NCBI RefSeq assembly: GCF_007830435.1
Contig: NZ_VLLC01000001.1
Coordinates: 318,174-358,559 of the forward strand
Direction: 5' to 3'
DNA: 40,386 nt
Source: Desulfobotulus alkaliphilus
GTDB taxonomy: Bacteria; Desulfobacterota; Desulfobacteria; Desulfobacterales; ASO4-4
The position numbers and the translations under genes were made by a program. Numbering within the stretch: the stretch's first letter is position 1; the number at the start of each line of letters is the position of its first letter. This document shows positions 1 to 7,476 of the stretch, one piece after another. Under the pieces are notes generated by a model, which searched no databases, had not been told where the DNA came from, and saw only the letters and a list, made by a program, of their open reading frames with translations.

Positions 1-174
1 ACGCTGCCTTTGTGGCGGCTCAGACAGTTTGCCGCTTCTTTCGCACAGGCCTGCAAAGCTCTGATCCGAAACGATTGCAATGTCACTTGCAAATAGCCAC
101 GGAGCCTTGCAACACTACGAAGCTGCTGTAATTACAGCATTGACAGTTCAAAATAAACTGTGCTGAACAGTTAC
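1..174. mobile_element. MITE-like element, family 1, copy A (left part cut by window)
   Basis: The sequence from base 1 matches the right-hand part of the long copy at 12949-13295 almost base for base. It ends in the terminal repeat AACTGTGCTGAACAGTTAC at 156-174. The left terminus lies outside the window, so the target duplication cannot be tested. The element ends 24 bp from the dnaA stop codon. Confidence 0.8.
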
Positions 175-198
175 CCTGCTTTATAAAAAAAATAAACC

Positions 199-1572
199 CT
201 AGAGATCGCCGGATTCAATTTTTTTCTGCAGCACCTCGCACTGCCTTCCCACGGCTGTTTTTTCCCGTATCCCCTTTTCCACGGCATTGATGGCATGGAT
301 GGCCGTGGCATGGTAGCGGTTAAAGCTGCGGCCTATGGCCTGTATGGACTGATCCGTATACTTGCGGCAAAGGTAGATACCCATCTGACGGCTGCGCACA
401 AGATTCTGTTTACGGGATTTGGAAATGATGTCTTCGGGGGAGACCCCGAACTCTTTACATACCAGAAGTTTGATGCCTTCCACGGTTATCTGGCGTTTGC
501 GGCAGACAATATTTTTAACTACACTTTCAGCCAGCTCAAGGTCAATGGGTGTCCCCAGAAGGGAATGTTTTGCCGTCACACCGATGAGACCGGACTCTAA
601 CTGGCGCACATTGTCTTCCAGCTCCCCCGCCAGAAACTCCATCACCCGCATGGGCATGTCCACGGAATTCTCACGGCACCTTGATTTTAAAATCCTGAGC
701 CTTGTCTGAAAATCCGGCTTTTCAATGGGAGAAACAAGGCCCGAAGAAAGCCTTGAGCGGAGCTGATCATTGAGCTTGGGAATATCCGCAGGCAGGGCAG
801 CACCTGAAAAGATAATTTTTTTGTCTGCCTCAAAAAGATAATCCAGGGTCATGGCCAGTTCCTGTTGGGTTCTGTCCTTGCCCGTAAGGAAATGGACATC
901 TTCCATGAGAAGAACATCGCACTGGGTTCTGTACTTTTCCTTGAAAATATCCATGCCCCCTGAACGCAGGGCCCCCACCATCTCATTGGTAAAATCCTCG
1001 GCCGTCACATAATAGATGCGCTCCCCCGGTGATTTATGCAGAATATGGTGCCCCACCGCCTGGGAAAGATGGCTTTTACCCATACCCGTATGGGATGAAA
1101 GAAACAGGGTTTTAAGGGTTCCCCCTTTTTTTGCAGCAAGGGAGAGGGCTGCGGAATAGGCAAAATCGCTGTTCTGGCCCACCACAAAACGATCAAAGGT
1201 GTAATCCTTCCTGAGCATCCGGCCACTGAGCAGGCGGGTGGCTACCTGGGGCAGCTCCATCTGTCTTTCCATGGGCGACACAGCAGGTCTTGCAGTCCTT
1301 ATCCGTGCAGCGGGGGCAGGGGTGGATTTTTTTTCTGAAACGGCAAAACGGATATCAAGGGGTCTGCCCGTCTGCTTTTCTATTTCACTGCGGATAAGGC
1401 TGCCGTAGTGTTCCTGTATCCGCTTCTGGGAAAATGCATTGGCACAGGTCAGCTCCACCTGGTTGTCCTGACAGCCACCAAGGCCGATGGGCTCTATCCA
1501 CATGCGGTAACTGTGTGCCGGCACATGGTTTTTAATACACGATTTGATGGTATCCCAGAGAGTCGCATCCAT
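199..1572 (-). CDS. dnaA: Chromosomal replication initiator DnaA, divergent
   Basis: This is a 457-residue protein, the usual DnaA length, with the expected order of an N-terminal interaction domain (about 1-85), a linker, an AAA+ ATPase and a C-terminal helix-turn-helix domain. DnaA binds origin boxes and opens the duplex to load the replicative helicase. The Walker A loop reads HTGMGKS (Lys166), so the first glycine of the usual GGxGxGKT is missing. Walker B is LLMEDVHFL, where most DnaAs have IDDIQFL. The domain IV signature reads NRYHATAIHA (Tyr420-His421), where the typical motif is GRDHTTV, so the Asp and the first Thr that contact DnaA-box bases are replaced. It has no dnaN, recF or gyrB neighbour in the window. 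The start at 1572 has a weak AGGA upstream. Family assignment is secure. Whether it is the only DnaA or a divergent one with altered box preference is open. Confidence 0.93.
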   Translation of the reverse strand: MDATLWDTIKSCIKNHVPAHSYRMWIEPIGLGGCQDNQVELTCANAFSQKRIQEHYGSLIRSEIEKQTGRPLDIRFAVSEKKSTPAPAARIRTARPAVSPMERQMELPQVATRLLSGRMLRKDYTFDRFVVGQNSDFAYSAALSLAAKKGGTLKTLFLSSHTGMGKSHLSQAVGHHILHKSPGERIYYVTAEDFTNEMVGALRSGGMDIFKEKYRTQCDVLLMEDVHFLTGKDRTQQELAMTLDYLFEADKKIIFSGAALPADIPKLNDQLRSRLSSGLVSPIEKPDFQTRLRILKSRCRENSVDMPMRVMEFLAGELEDNVRQLESGLIGVTAKHSLLGTPIDLELAESVVKNIVCRKRQITVEGIKLLVCKEFGVSPEDIISKSRKQNLVRSRQMGIYLCRKYTDQSIQAIGRSFNRYHATAIHAINAVEKGIREKTAVGRQCEVLQKKIESGDL

Positions 1573-2812
1573 AAAAAGCTATTCCTGCTTTCCCGTTTTT
1601 GAAACTAAAAACAAAATTTTTTGAACAAAGAATTCCTTGTCCGTCTCCTGCATGTTTCAGGGGACAGATGTCATAAAAACAAGAAATCCAAAGGCCTGAA
1701 TGTAAAATATGAATACAGCAGCCGACAGCCTTAAAAAAAACCTGCATTCCGAAAATTGGGCTGTGGTCCTTGAAAAGTCAGAATGTAAATAGTGCACCTG
1801 CCCTTTTCCGTCAAACCCGGCTCAGGAGTACTGCAGGCTTTTTCAGCGGATCAGAACCAAAAATATAAGACTTTTAATTTAAAGACTTTTTCTTGAGAAA
1901 CAAGCCAATCTCCTCAAAATCACAGTCTTTTCAAAAATCAGCTTCTTTTTATAAGAATTTTAAGAGGATTCCTTCTGTCCCGAAGAAATCAAAAAATTCC
2001 TTTTCTCTGATTTTCACGTTTTTACTTCGATTTTCTTTTATTTACCCTTTTATGGACAGACAAATCCTTGTTTATGCGCCCCTTTTTATCAGAAAATCAA
2101 TAAAAACAAGGGAACCCGCACCTGAAAAAAGTGACGGGCTGCACCCGTATAAAAAGATATAAAACACTGTCTATAAAAAGAATAAAACATTAAAAACAAA
2201 AGAAAAAAATAAACAACAAGCACTAAAATCCAAAATAAGCTTCCCGGCCGCCGGGGGGATACGGCCCTTAGGGCAGCCTAAAACTTTTTAATGATCTTTC
2301 GTTTTTCCATGTCTGATTATTTCCCGTTTTCAGGATTCATGCCAGAAAATCGATTTTTATCATGGCTGTCAGACCCTTAAAGGAAAACCTGCCTGCAGAG
2401 GGGAAGGTATAGCCACAGGCTCATTCTTCAGACAATATCTCCGCACCGATCAAGGGAAGCAGGCGAATTAAAACCTCTTTCATGGGGCCATCTGTGCCAT
2501 CACCCACCCATCTCCTTTTCTGATACTTCTGCCAGTTCATCCGCATGTGCTGTGTGGACATCCAGTCCCTTCCAAAAGTCCTTCCCGCTGAATGGAAAAG
2601 GTTTTTGGGACCCTTTGACAGGCTCAAGAATCATTCTGCCCCATCTTCTTTCATGTCCATTTCTGATCCCTTCCTGAGATCCGGTTGACGGCCCCGTCAT
2701 CCGGGTTGTCAATGACAGAAAATTCCTTTATCCTTAAGGAAAATCTACGCCTGAAAATCCCACTGGAAGCTCCCCTTGTTAAGAAATTTTTTCCCGGAGA
2801 AAGGAAAATCCC
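1573..2812. other. AT-rich gene-poor region behind dnaA
   Basis: No convincing gene is seen in these 1.24 kb. The part from about 1860 to 2240 is clearly AT-rich, near 30% GC by eye with one 60-base line near 18%, while the surrounding genes are around 50% or higher. That makes it a conceivable unwinding element next to dnaA. I could not find a cluster of TTATNCACA boxes, so an origin is not claimed. On the minus strand, about 2421-2712, two short overlapping frames could be a frameshifted small gene, but I recognise no family. Confidence 0.4.
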
Positions 2813-3409
2813 ATGCTTGAAGCCATTGCCATCAAACTGGTTTCCGTATTTGCAGGTTTTCTCTTTGAACAGGCCCTGATGGCAGGGGACCGCATTCAGA
2901 TTGAAGGAGCCCCTGCCTGGTATTATGAGGAAAAAAATCCCGGCTACCTTTATGCCTTTGCCTACAGGGATGGCGGCCTTGAAATGCTGGAGCCCCTGCA
3001 AGGGGATCTTTCCCTAAAGATGGAAGAACGGATTCAGGAAATTGTGGACAATGTGGTTTATAAAAACTTCAGACACTTAAGTGATCCTGCGGAAAAGGAG
3101 CTGGTTCATCAGTTCCGCCATGACAGGGATCTGCACCTTTTTGTCAAAGGCCACATCCGCATAGACCGTATCACCCAGGAAGACGAAAGGGACGCCGGAT
3201 TCCTGCGGCAGGTCCGACGGGCAAGGGTGTTCGGGGCGGCCATTCTCCCCAAAAAAGCCCTGCTGGAATATCAGACAGAAAGAATCAACCGCCTGCAGCA
3301 GAGTATTTCTAAGGAAAGGGCCAGAAAGGGCTTTGAGGCCCTGGACAGGGCCTTTGAAGAGGATGAAATGGATGAGGTGGTAAGGGAGCTTGAGGCCCTT
3401 TCTCCTTAA
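2813..3409 (+). CDS. Hypothetical protein, 198 aa
   Basis: I do not recognise this family with confidence. The start at 2813 is preceded by GGAGAAAGG at good spacing. The N-terminus (MLEAIAIKLVSVFAGFLFEQ) is a hydrophobic or amphipathic helix without a clear cleavage site. It is followed by a PAWYY...GYLYAFAYRDGG stretch, a mixed middle part, and a charged, probably helical C-terminus rich in Glu, Arg and Lys. The PAW...YLYAFA pattern and the later RARVFGAAILPKKALLEY segment distantly recall LPP20-type envelope proteins, but this is only a resemblance. The gene is convergent with the amidotransferase gene, and a MITE fills the gap between them. Confidence 0.6.
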   Translation: MLEAIAIKLVSVFAGFLFEQALMAGDRIQIEGAPAWYYEEKNPGYLYAFAYRDGGLEMLEPLQGDLSLKMEERIQEIVDNVVYKNFRHLSDPAEKELVHQFRHDRDLHLFVKGHIRIDRITQEDERDAGFLRQVRRARVFGAAILPKKALLEYQTERINRLQQSISKERARKGFEALDRAFEEDEMDEVVRELEALSP

Positions 3410-3449
3410 GAATATAAAGATATCTGCTCATCCGGACTTTGATTTTTTT

Positions 3450-3634
3450 GTAATTGTTCAGCACAATTTTATAAGTACCATACCTGTCAGGCAGATGCAC
3501 AGGCACCCAAGCTGTTTGCCCGTGACGCAAAACGATTGCAACGTCACTTGCAAACAGTCAGGGTGTCTTGCAATGGTAAGAAGCTGCTAAAATTACATAG
3601 TGGAATTTCTGAATAAATTGTGCTGAACAATTAC
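3450..3634. mobile_element. MITE-like element, family 1, copy B (185 bp)
   Basis: The ends are perfect 19-bp inverted repeats, GTAATTGTTCAGCACAATT at 3450-3468 and its complement at 3616-3634. The interior matches the short copy at 20754-20938, with matching parts around 3515-3560. The flanks ATTTTTTT and TGTTTTTT agree at six of eight bases, so a target duplication is only weakly supported here. The element sits between convergent genes and its right end supplies the stop codon of the amidotransferase gene. Confidence 0.85.
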
Positions 3635-4308
3635 TGTTTTTTTATCCTTTTACCAGCGGCATGAACAAGGGAACGGATCAAACGCTGCTGTGGGCGGTTC
3701 AAAACAAGCCATTCCGGATGCCACTGAACCCCCAGCAAAAAATCATGTTCCACGGACTCGATGGCCTGCACAAGGCCGTATCTGTCCATGGCGGTCACTC
3801 TGATACCCTTGCCTGTGTTCTTCACAGCCTGATGGTGGAGGCTGTTCACCCGGCACCAGTCAACCTTCAGCAGACGATGCAGCCTTGTATGCGGTCTGAT
3901 ATCCACATGTTTCCGGGGTAATACCGTTCTTTGATTTTTTACTGCCTTATTTTCCGTATAGATATCCTGATAAAGGGTGCCGCCAAAAAAAATATTAATC
4001 AACTGAGCCCCCCTGCAGATTCCCAGAACAGGGCAAGCCTCTGGAATAAAAGATGCCAGCAGCTTCATCTCCAGCTTATCCCTTAGGGGATCAATACGGA
4101 CATCAGGCAGCACTTCACCACCGTAAAGACAGGCTTCTATATCATCACCGCCGCCGATAATCAGACCATCCAGGTGATCAGGGAAAGGACGTTCCGGAGA
4201 CAGTCGCAGGGGAATTCCCCCATGCCGCCATACCGCAAACCAGTCAAACAACCAGGCTGTATGGCTTTTATAATCAGAAGTTGTAATACCGATCAGGGGC
4301 TTTTTCAT
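3631..4308 (-). CDS. Class I glutamine amidotransferase-like hydrolase (peptidase C26 family)
   Basis: This 225-residue protein belongs to the gamma-glutamyl hydrolase/PuuD-like branch of class I glutamine amidotransferases. These enzymes use a Cys-His-Glu triad to cleave or transfer gamma-glutamyl amides. Visible motifs are GLIIGGGDD, the nucleophile elbow GICRGAQ and the late GVQWHPE with catalytic His and Glu. I chose the ATG at 4308 because AAAGGAG lies about 11 bases before it; the upstream GTG would overlap that ribosome-binding site. It lies 78 bp downstream of the amidoligase gene on the same strand. Pairing of an amidoligase with such an amidotransferase is a known gene neighbourhood for making and breaking peptide-like amide bonds. 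The substrate is unknown. The TAA stop at 3631-3633 lies inside the terminal repeat of a MITE, so the original C-terminus may have been longer. Confidence 0.85.
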   Translation of the reverse strand: MKKPLIGITTSDYKSHTAWLFDWFAVWRHGGIPLRLSPERPFPDHLDGLIIGGGDDIEACLYGGEVLPDVRIDPLRDKLEMKLLASFIPEACPVLGICRGAQLINIFFGGTLYQDIYTENKAVKNQRTVLPRKHVDIRPHTRLHRLLKVDWCRVNSLHHQAVKNTGKGIRVTAMDRYGLVQAIESVEHDFLLGVQWHPEWLVLNRPQQRLIRSLVHAAGKRIKKQ

Positions 4309-4386
4309 GCAAACACCCACTCCTTTTCTTCATTTTCTGCCCCACAAAAAATCATCTCCGCCCCCATGAAAAAAAACCGTCTTTTT

Positions 4387-5388
4387 TTAAAGCTCCTTCA
4401 TCCACATCCTCAGATTTTCCAGCCAGTGATCGACAACAGAAGCCCTACCCTGATCCAGATACTCCTTTGCCGTTCTGCCCAGACGCTCTTTGTCCGAGGC
4501 CAGTTTTTCCACAAGCAGCCAGCGGTTCCATTCCTTGACAATGGCGGCATCCGCATTGATAAAACTGGCATTGGGAAGGCGGTAATGGAAGGTCGGCCTG
4601 GGCCGGATCAACGCATCGGAAAAAATTTCATGCGGAAACCCTGGCCTTAAAAAAGCAAACAGAGGAAATAAATCAAGCTCACGGTTCCTTGTGGGATTAT
4701 ACTCTAAATAGTCCATTATAAGTGCATCAAGATCCGGACAATACCCCGCATCTAAAATCTTAAATGCGTAGTCTTGGGGAAAGGATTGGGTATGGGGCAG
4801 AATTTCACGGGTTATATCTATCCCTATATCTTTCCGAAGCCATTTTGAAAGCAGAATATAGGCCCGTAAATGGGAAAGTATTGTGTGAACTGAAAAATCA
4901 GAAAGTTCCGGATTCAGATGGAGACCAAAGGCATAAAAAATACTCCCTTCCGTTCCTTTGGCTCCGGCTCTCTGAAGGGCCGCCATCAGGGAATCCAGAA
5001 GATTCAGCTGATCCCAGGGCAGGGGCGGGCAGACAATCTCCATGGGAACAACAGCCATTGCCATATCCCCAATGAACTCCCTGGCCTTTTTTTCAAGTTC
5101 CCAGTGGAAATATTGCAAACTCTTTTTTTCTTGTATTTTATTTTCAGGATGCAGATTTTGATCTTTGGGATGGGCATACTGGGTATCAAGTTCTATACCA
5201 AAGGTTCCCCACTGCGTATTTTGTATTTCAAATCTGTGGGGACCAAAGGCAACCTTCTCCCCGTAAAAAAGGGCTTGTACGATATCCGCAGCCTCCGGAG
5301 CGGGGAGACCTGAAAATTCTATCTCAACCCCCACGGAACGCAGATTTCCTTCACTGTTAAAGGCTTCTGGCGGCGGGAGTGGTTCCAT
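4387..5388 (-). CDS. Amidoligase family protein (COOH-NH2 ligase fold)
   Basis: This 333-residue protein carries the marks of the glutamine-synthetase-like amidoligase family: SVGVEIEFSGLP near the N-terminus, FGIELDTQY, then MEIVCPPLPW and FGLHLNPEL in the middle, where conserved acidic and His residues would bind metal and ATP. Such enzymes form amide bonds between a carboxylate and an amine; the partners here are unknown. The start at 5388 has GGAGG eight bases upstream. A longer open frame exists upstream but overlaps the preceding gene and lacks the family pattern. It follows the diguanylate cyclase gene by 46 bp with no terminator visible and precedes the amidotransferase gene, so all three may share one transcript. 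No signal peptide is seen, which fits a cytoplasmic enzyme. Confidence 0.8.
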   Translation of the reverse strand: MEPLPPPEAFNSEGNLRSVGVEIEFSGLPAPEAADIVQALFYGEKVAFGPHRFEIQNTQWGTFGIELDTQYAHPKDQNLHPENKIQEKKSLQYFHWELEKKAREFIGDMAMAVVPMEIVCPPLPWDQLNLLDSLMAALQRAGAKGTEGSIFYAFGLHLNPELSDFSVHTILSHLRAYILLSKWLRKDIGIDITREILPHTQSFPQDYAFKILDAGYCPDLDALIMDYLEYNPTRNRELDLFPLFAFLRPGFPHEIFSDALIRPRPTFHYRLPNASFINADAAIVKEWNRWLLVEKLASDKERLGRTAKEYLDQGRASVVDHWLENLRMWMKEL

Positions 5389-5434
5389 GCTGTATCCTCC
5401 TGCATGATTCTGTTTTTGATGGCAAAAGCCTTTT

Positions 5435-7096
5435 TCAGCGGATACAGATTCTGTCCCTGCCTTCTTCCTTGGCCCTGTAAAGGGCCTGATCCGCAGCCTG
5501 CAGCACCTCTTCCGGTGAACTGCCCAGAGAAGAGCAGGCAATGCCGATGCTGCAGGTTACGTTAAAAACCTCTTCCTTTGCATGGAACTCAATGGTTTTT
5601 AAATTTTTCCGAATTTCTTCCATGAGTATTTCGGCCTTTTCCGGGGTGCATCCGGGAAGAACGGCCATGAACTCTTCGCCGCCGTAACGGCCAATACTGT
5701 CACTGCGCCTCAGCCGCCGTGTAAGCAGATGGGCAAGGGCCTTGATGACCCGGTCTCCGGTAGCGTGTCCCCAGGTATCGTTTACCCTTTTAAAATGATC
5801 CAGATCCAGCATGACCACGCAGAGGGTGGAGCCGTCCCGGTTGCTGCGGCTCATTTCCACTTCCAGGGCCTCCTTGATGCGGATATGCTTTAAAAGACCT
5901 GTGAGACTGTCCTTTGCCATGAGTTCCGCAAGGCGGCGGGCACGGGACACATGGGCCGAGACCGATGCCACAAGGTAGGCATCATCCACGGGCTTGGTGA
6001 GAAAATCATCACCGCCGCTGTTTAAGGCCCGGATCTGTTCCTCCATCTTGCTTTCTGCGGAAAGATAAAGAATGGGAATCCCCACCCACTCCTCTTCCAT
6101 GCGGATGATTCCGGCAAGCTCGGTCCCGGAACAGCCTTCCATGTGCACATCCATGAGAATCAGCTCCGGCCTGAAGGTGGAAAGCATATCCAGCACCCTT
6201 GCCGCATCCTCTTCCCTTTGAACCTCCATGCCTGCCGCCTGAAGCACAAGGCAGAAATGTTCCGCCACCATGGGTTCATCATCCACAATCAGCACACGGT
6301 AGGGTGCCATTTCCCTTCTACCGATGAGCTGTTCCAGCCGGTCCACCACCTTGGGTACATCCAGAGGCCGGATGAAAAACCCCTGTCCTCCGGCTCTGGC
6401 CACGGCAAGGCGGGTGGAAAAATCCAGACTATCCGAAAGTACCATAAGGGGCGGTGGTTGTGGAAAAACCTCCCTGATTTCTTCTGCCAGTGCAGTGACC
6501 GAAAAAAAATTTTCACTGGCGGAAAGGGAAAGGAGAATGGCGTGGGGTGGCCTCTGGGGAAAAAGGGCTGCCGCTGAAGAAAGTTTTGCACAATGCTTCG
6601 GGATATATCCGAAATAACGCAGGGCGAGCACAAGCTCCCGCCCCCTTTTGTCGTCCGGATCAATGATGAGAAGCCCCGGTTCTTCCACATCCCCAGCACC
6701 GGCCTTCCCCGAAGACCTTTCAGGCAGGGGGGAAGTCAGAGGGGCCTCGGGGTCCGGCAAAGATTCCGGCACATGCAGCGCCCCGATGGCCGTCCGCAGT
6801 TCGGAAACGGGCACTTCCTGTCCCAAAGCCGCACGTTCCCGGATGCCCTTCATCTGAATTTCAAGGGTTCTGGCCTTCTTTCCCAGCTCCGGCATACCAA
6901 AAATACCGGCTCCACCTGCAATTTTATGCAGCTCATGGCCGAGGGTTTCCAGAGCTGGCAGAGGGTCCAGACTTTTTTCAAGATTTTCAAGGAGGCCCGT
7001 CATCTTATCCATCTGCTGCCCGAGCTTTTCCCGATACCCCTCCCGCAGAAGTTCCATCTGGCTTTCAAAAAGCCTTTGATCTTCATTTTCTGTCAT
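5435..7096 (-). CDS. Hpt - receiver-like - receiver - GGDEF response regulator (diguanylate cyclase)
   Basis: This 553-residue protein has four parts. First is an N-terminal Hpt-like helical domain with phosphoacceptor candidate His57 in HKIAGGAG. Second is a receiver-like domain (about 145-260) whose acceptor position reads ILLSLSA instead of an Asp. Third is a canonical receiver (about 265-385) with Asp316 in LILMDVHM and a TKPVD lysine. Last is a C-terminal GGDEF domain with an intact GGEEF active site (472-476). An RRSD inhibitory-site motif lies five residues before GGEEF, so product feedback is expected. The predicted role is phosphorylation-controlled synthesis of cyclic di-GMP in the cytoplasm. 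The start codon overlaps the stop of the upstream receiver gene as ATGA, implying translational coupling. It is likely the output of the kinases encoded upstream. Confidence 0.9.
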   Translation of the reverse strand: MTENEDQRLFESQMELLREGYREKLGQQMDKMTGLLENLEKSLDPLPALETLGHELHKIAGGAGIFGMPELGKKARTLEIQMKGIRERAALGQEVPVSELRTAIGALHVPESLPDPEAPLTSPLPERSSGKAGAGDVEEPGLLIIDPDDKRGRELVLALRYFGYIPKHCAKLSSAAALFPQRPPHAILLSLSASENFFSVTALAEEIREVFPQPPPLMVLSDSLDFSTRLAVARAGGQGFFIRPLDVPKVVDRLEQLIGRREMAPYRVLIVDDEPMVAEHFCLVLQAAGMEVQREEDAARVLDMLSTFRPELILMDVHMEGCSGTELAGIIRMEEEWVGIPILYLSAESKMEEQIRALNSGGDDFLTKPVDDAYLVASVSAHVSRARRLAELMAKDSLTGLLKHIRIKEALEVEMSRSNRDGSTLCVVMLDLDHFKRVNDTWGHATGDRVIKALAHLLTRRLRRSDSIGRYGGEEFMAVLPGCTPEKAEILMEEIRKNLKTIEFHAKEEVFNVTCSIGIACSSLGSSPEEVLQAADQALYRAKEEGRDRICIR

Positions 7097-7476
7097 GGCA
7101 GAGTCTCCCAGATTCCTTTCAACTGATCCGCAAGGGTCATGGGGTCAAAGGGCTTGGCAATAACACTGACAGCCCCCAGCTCTTTATACCGGCTCACCTC
7201 ATGGGTCTGGACCTTGGCCGTCATGAAAATGGCAGGAACATCCTTTAAACTCTCCTGCTCCCGCAAGAGCTTAAGTGTCGCAGGTCCGTCCAGACCGGGC
7301 ATCATCACATCCAGAAGAATCAGCTGGGGGGCAAAGGCCGCCATTTTTTCAACGGCCTCCTGACCCGAGGAAAAAACAGCCACGGAAAAACCGCCCACCA
7401 GCTCAAGGGCCATTTTAGCCACTTCCTGAATATCCGTTTCATCTTCCACATAGGCAATGCGTTGCAGTGTACTCAC
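7093..7476 (-). CDS. Single-domain CheY-like response regulator
   Basis: This 127-residue protein is one receiver domain with no effector. It has the acidic pocket (YVEDETD), the phosphorylation site Asp56 in LILLDVMMPG, a switch Thr in IFMTAK and the conserved Lys in VIAKPFDP. The start is a GTG at 7476 preceded by GGGGAGGATCT; it overlaps the stop of the upstream kinase gene as GTGA, and its own stop overlaps the next start as ATGA. As a free receiver between two kinases and an Hpt-GGDEF protein, it probably shuttles phosphate between kinase and Hpt or acts as a phosphate sink. That role is inferred from context. Confidence 0.9.
   Translation of the reverse strand: MSTLQRIAYVEDETDIQEVAKMALELVGGFSVAVFSSGQEAVEKMAAFAPQLILLDVMMPGLDGPATLKLLREQESLKDVPAIFMTAKVQTHEVSRYKELGAVSVIAKPFDPMTLADQLKGIWETLP

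Noticed and set aside
1893-2162. Plus-strand open frame of 89 codons in the AT-rich tract
   Set aside because: It has no ribosome-binding site, low-complexity Lys/Ser/Phe composition and no recognisable domain.
2421-2712. Two overlapping minus-strand frames that might be a frameshifted small gene
   Set aside because: Joining them gives no recognisable protein and there is no ribosome-binding site; kept only as a remark in the intergenic entry.
1573-2812. A replication origin with DnaA boxes
   Set aside because: Only AT-richness and proximity to dnaA support it. I found no cluster of TTATNCACA-like boxes on either strand, so no origin feature is called.
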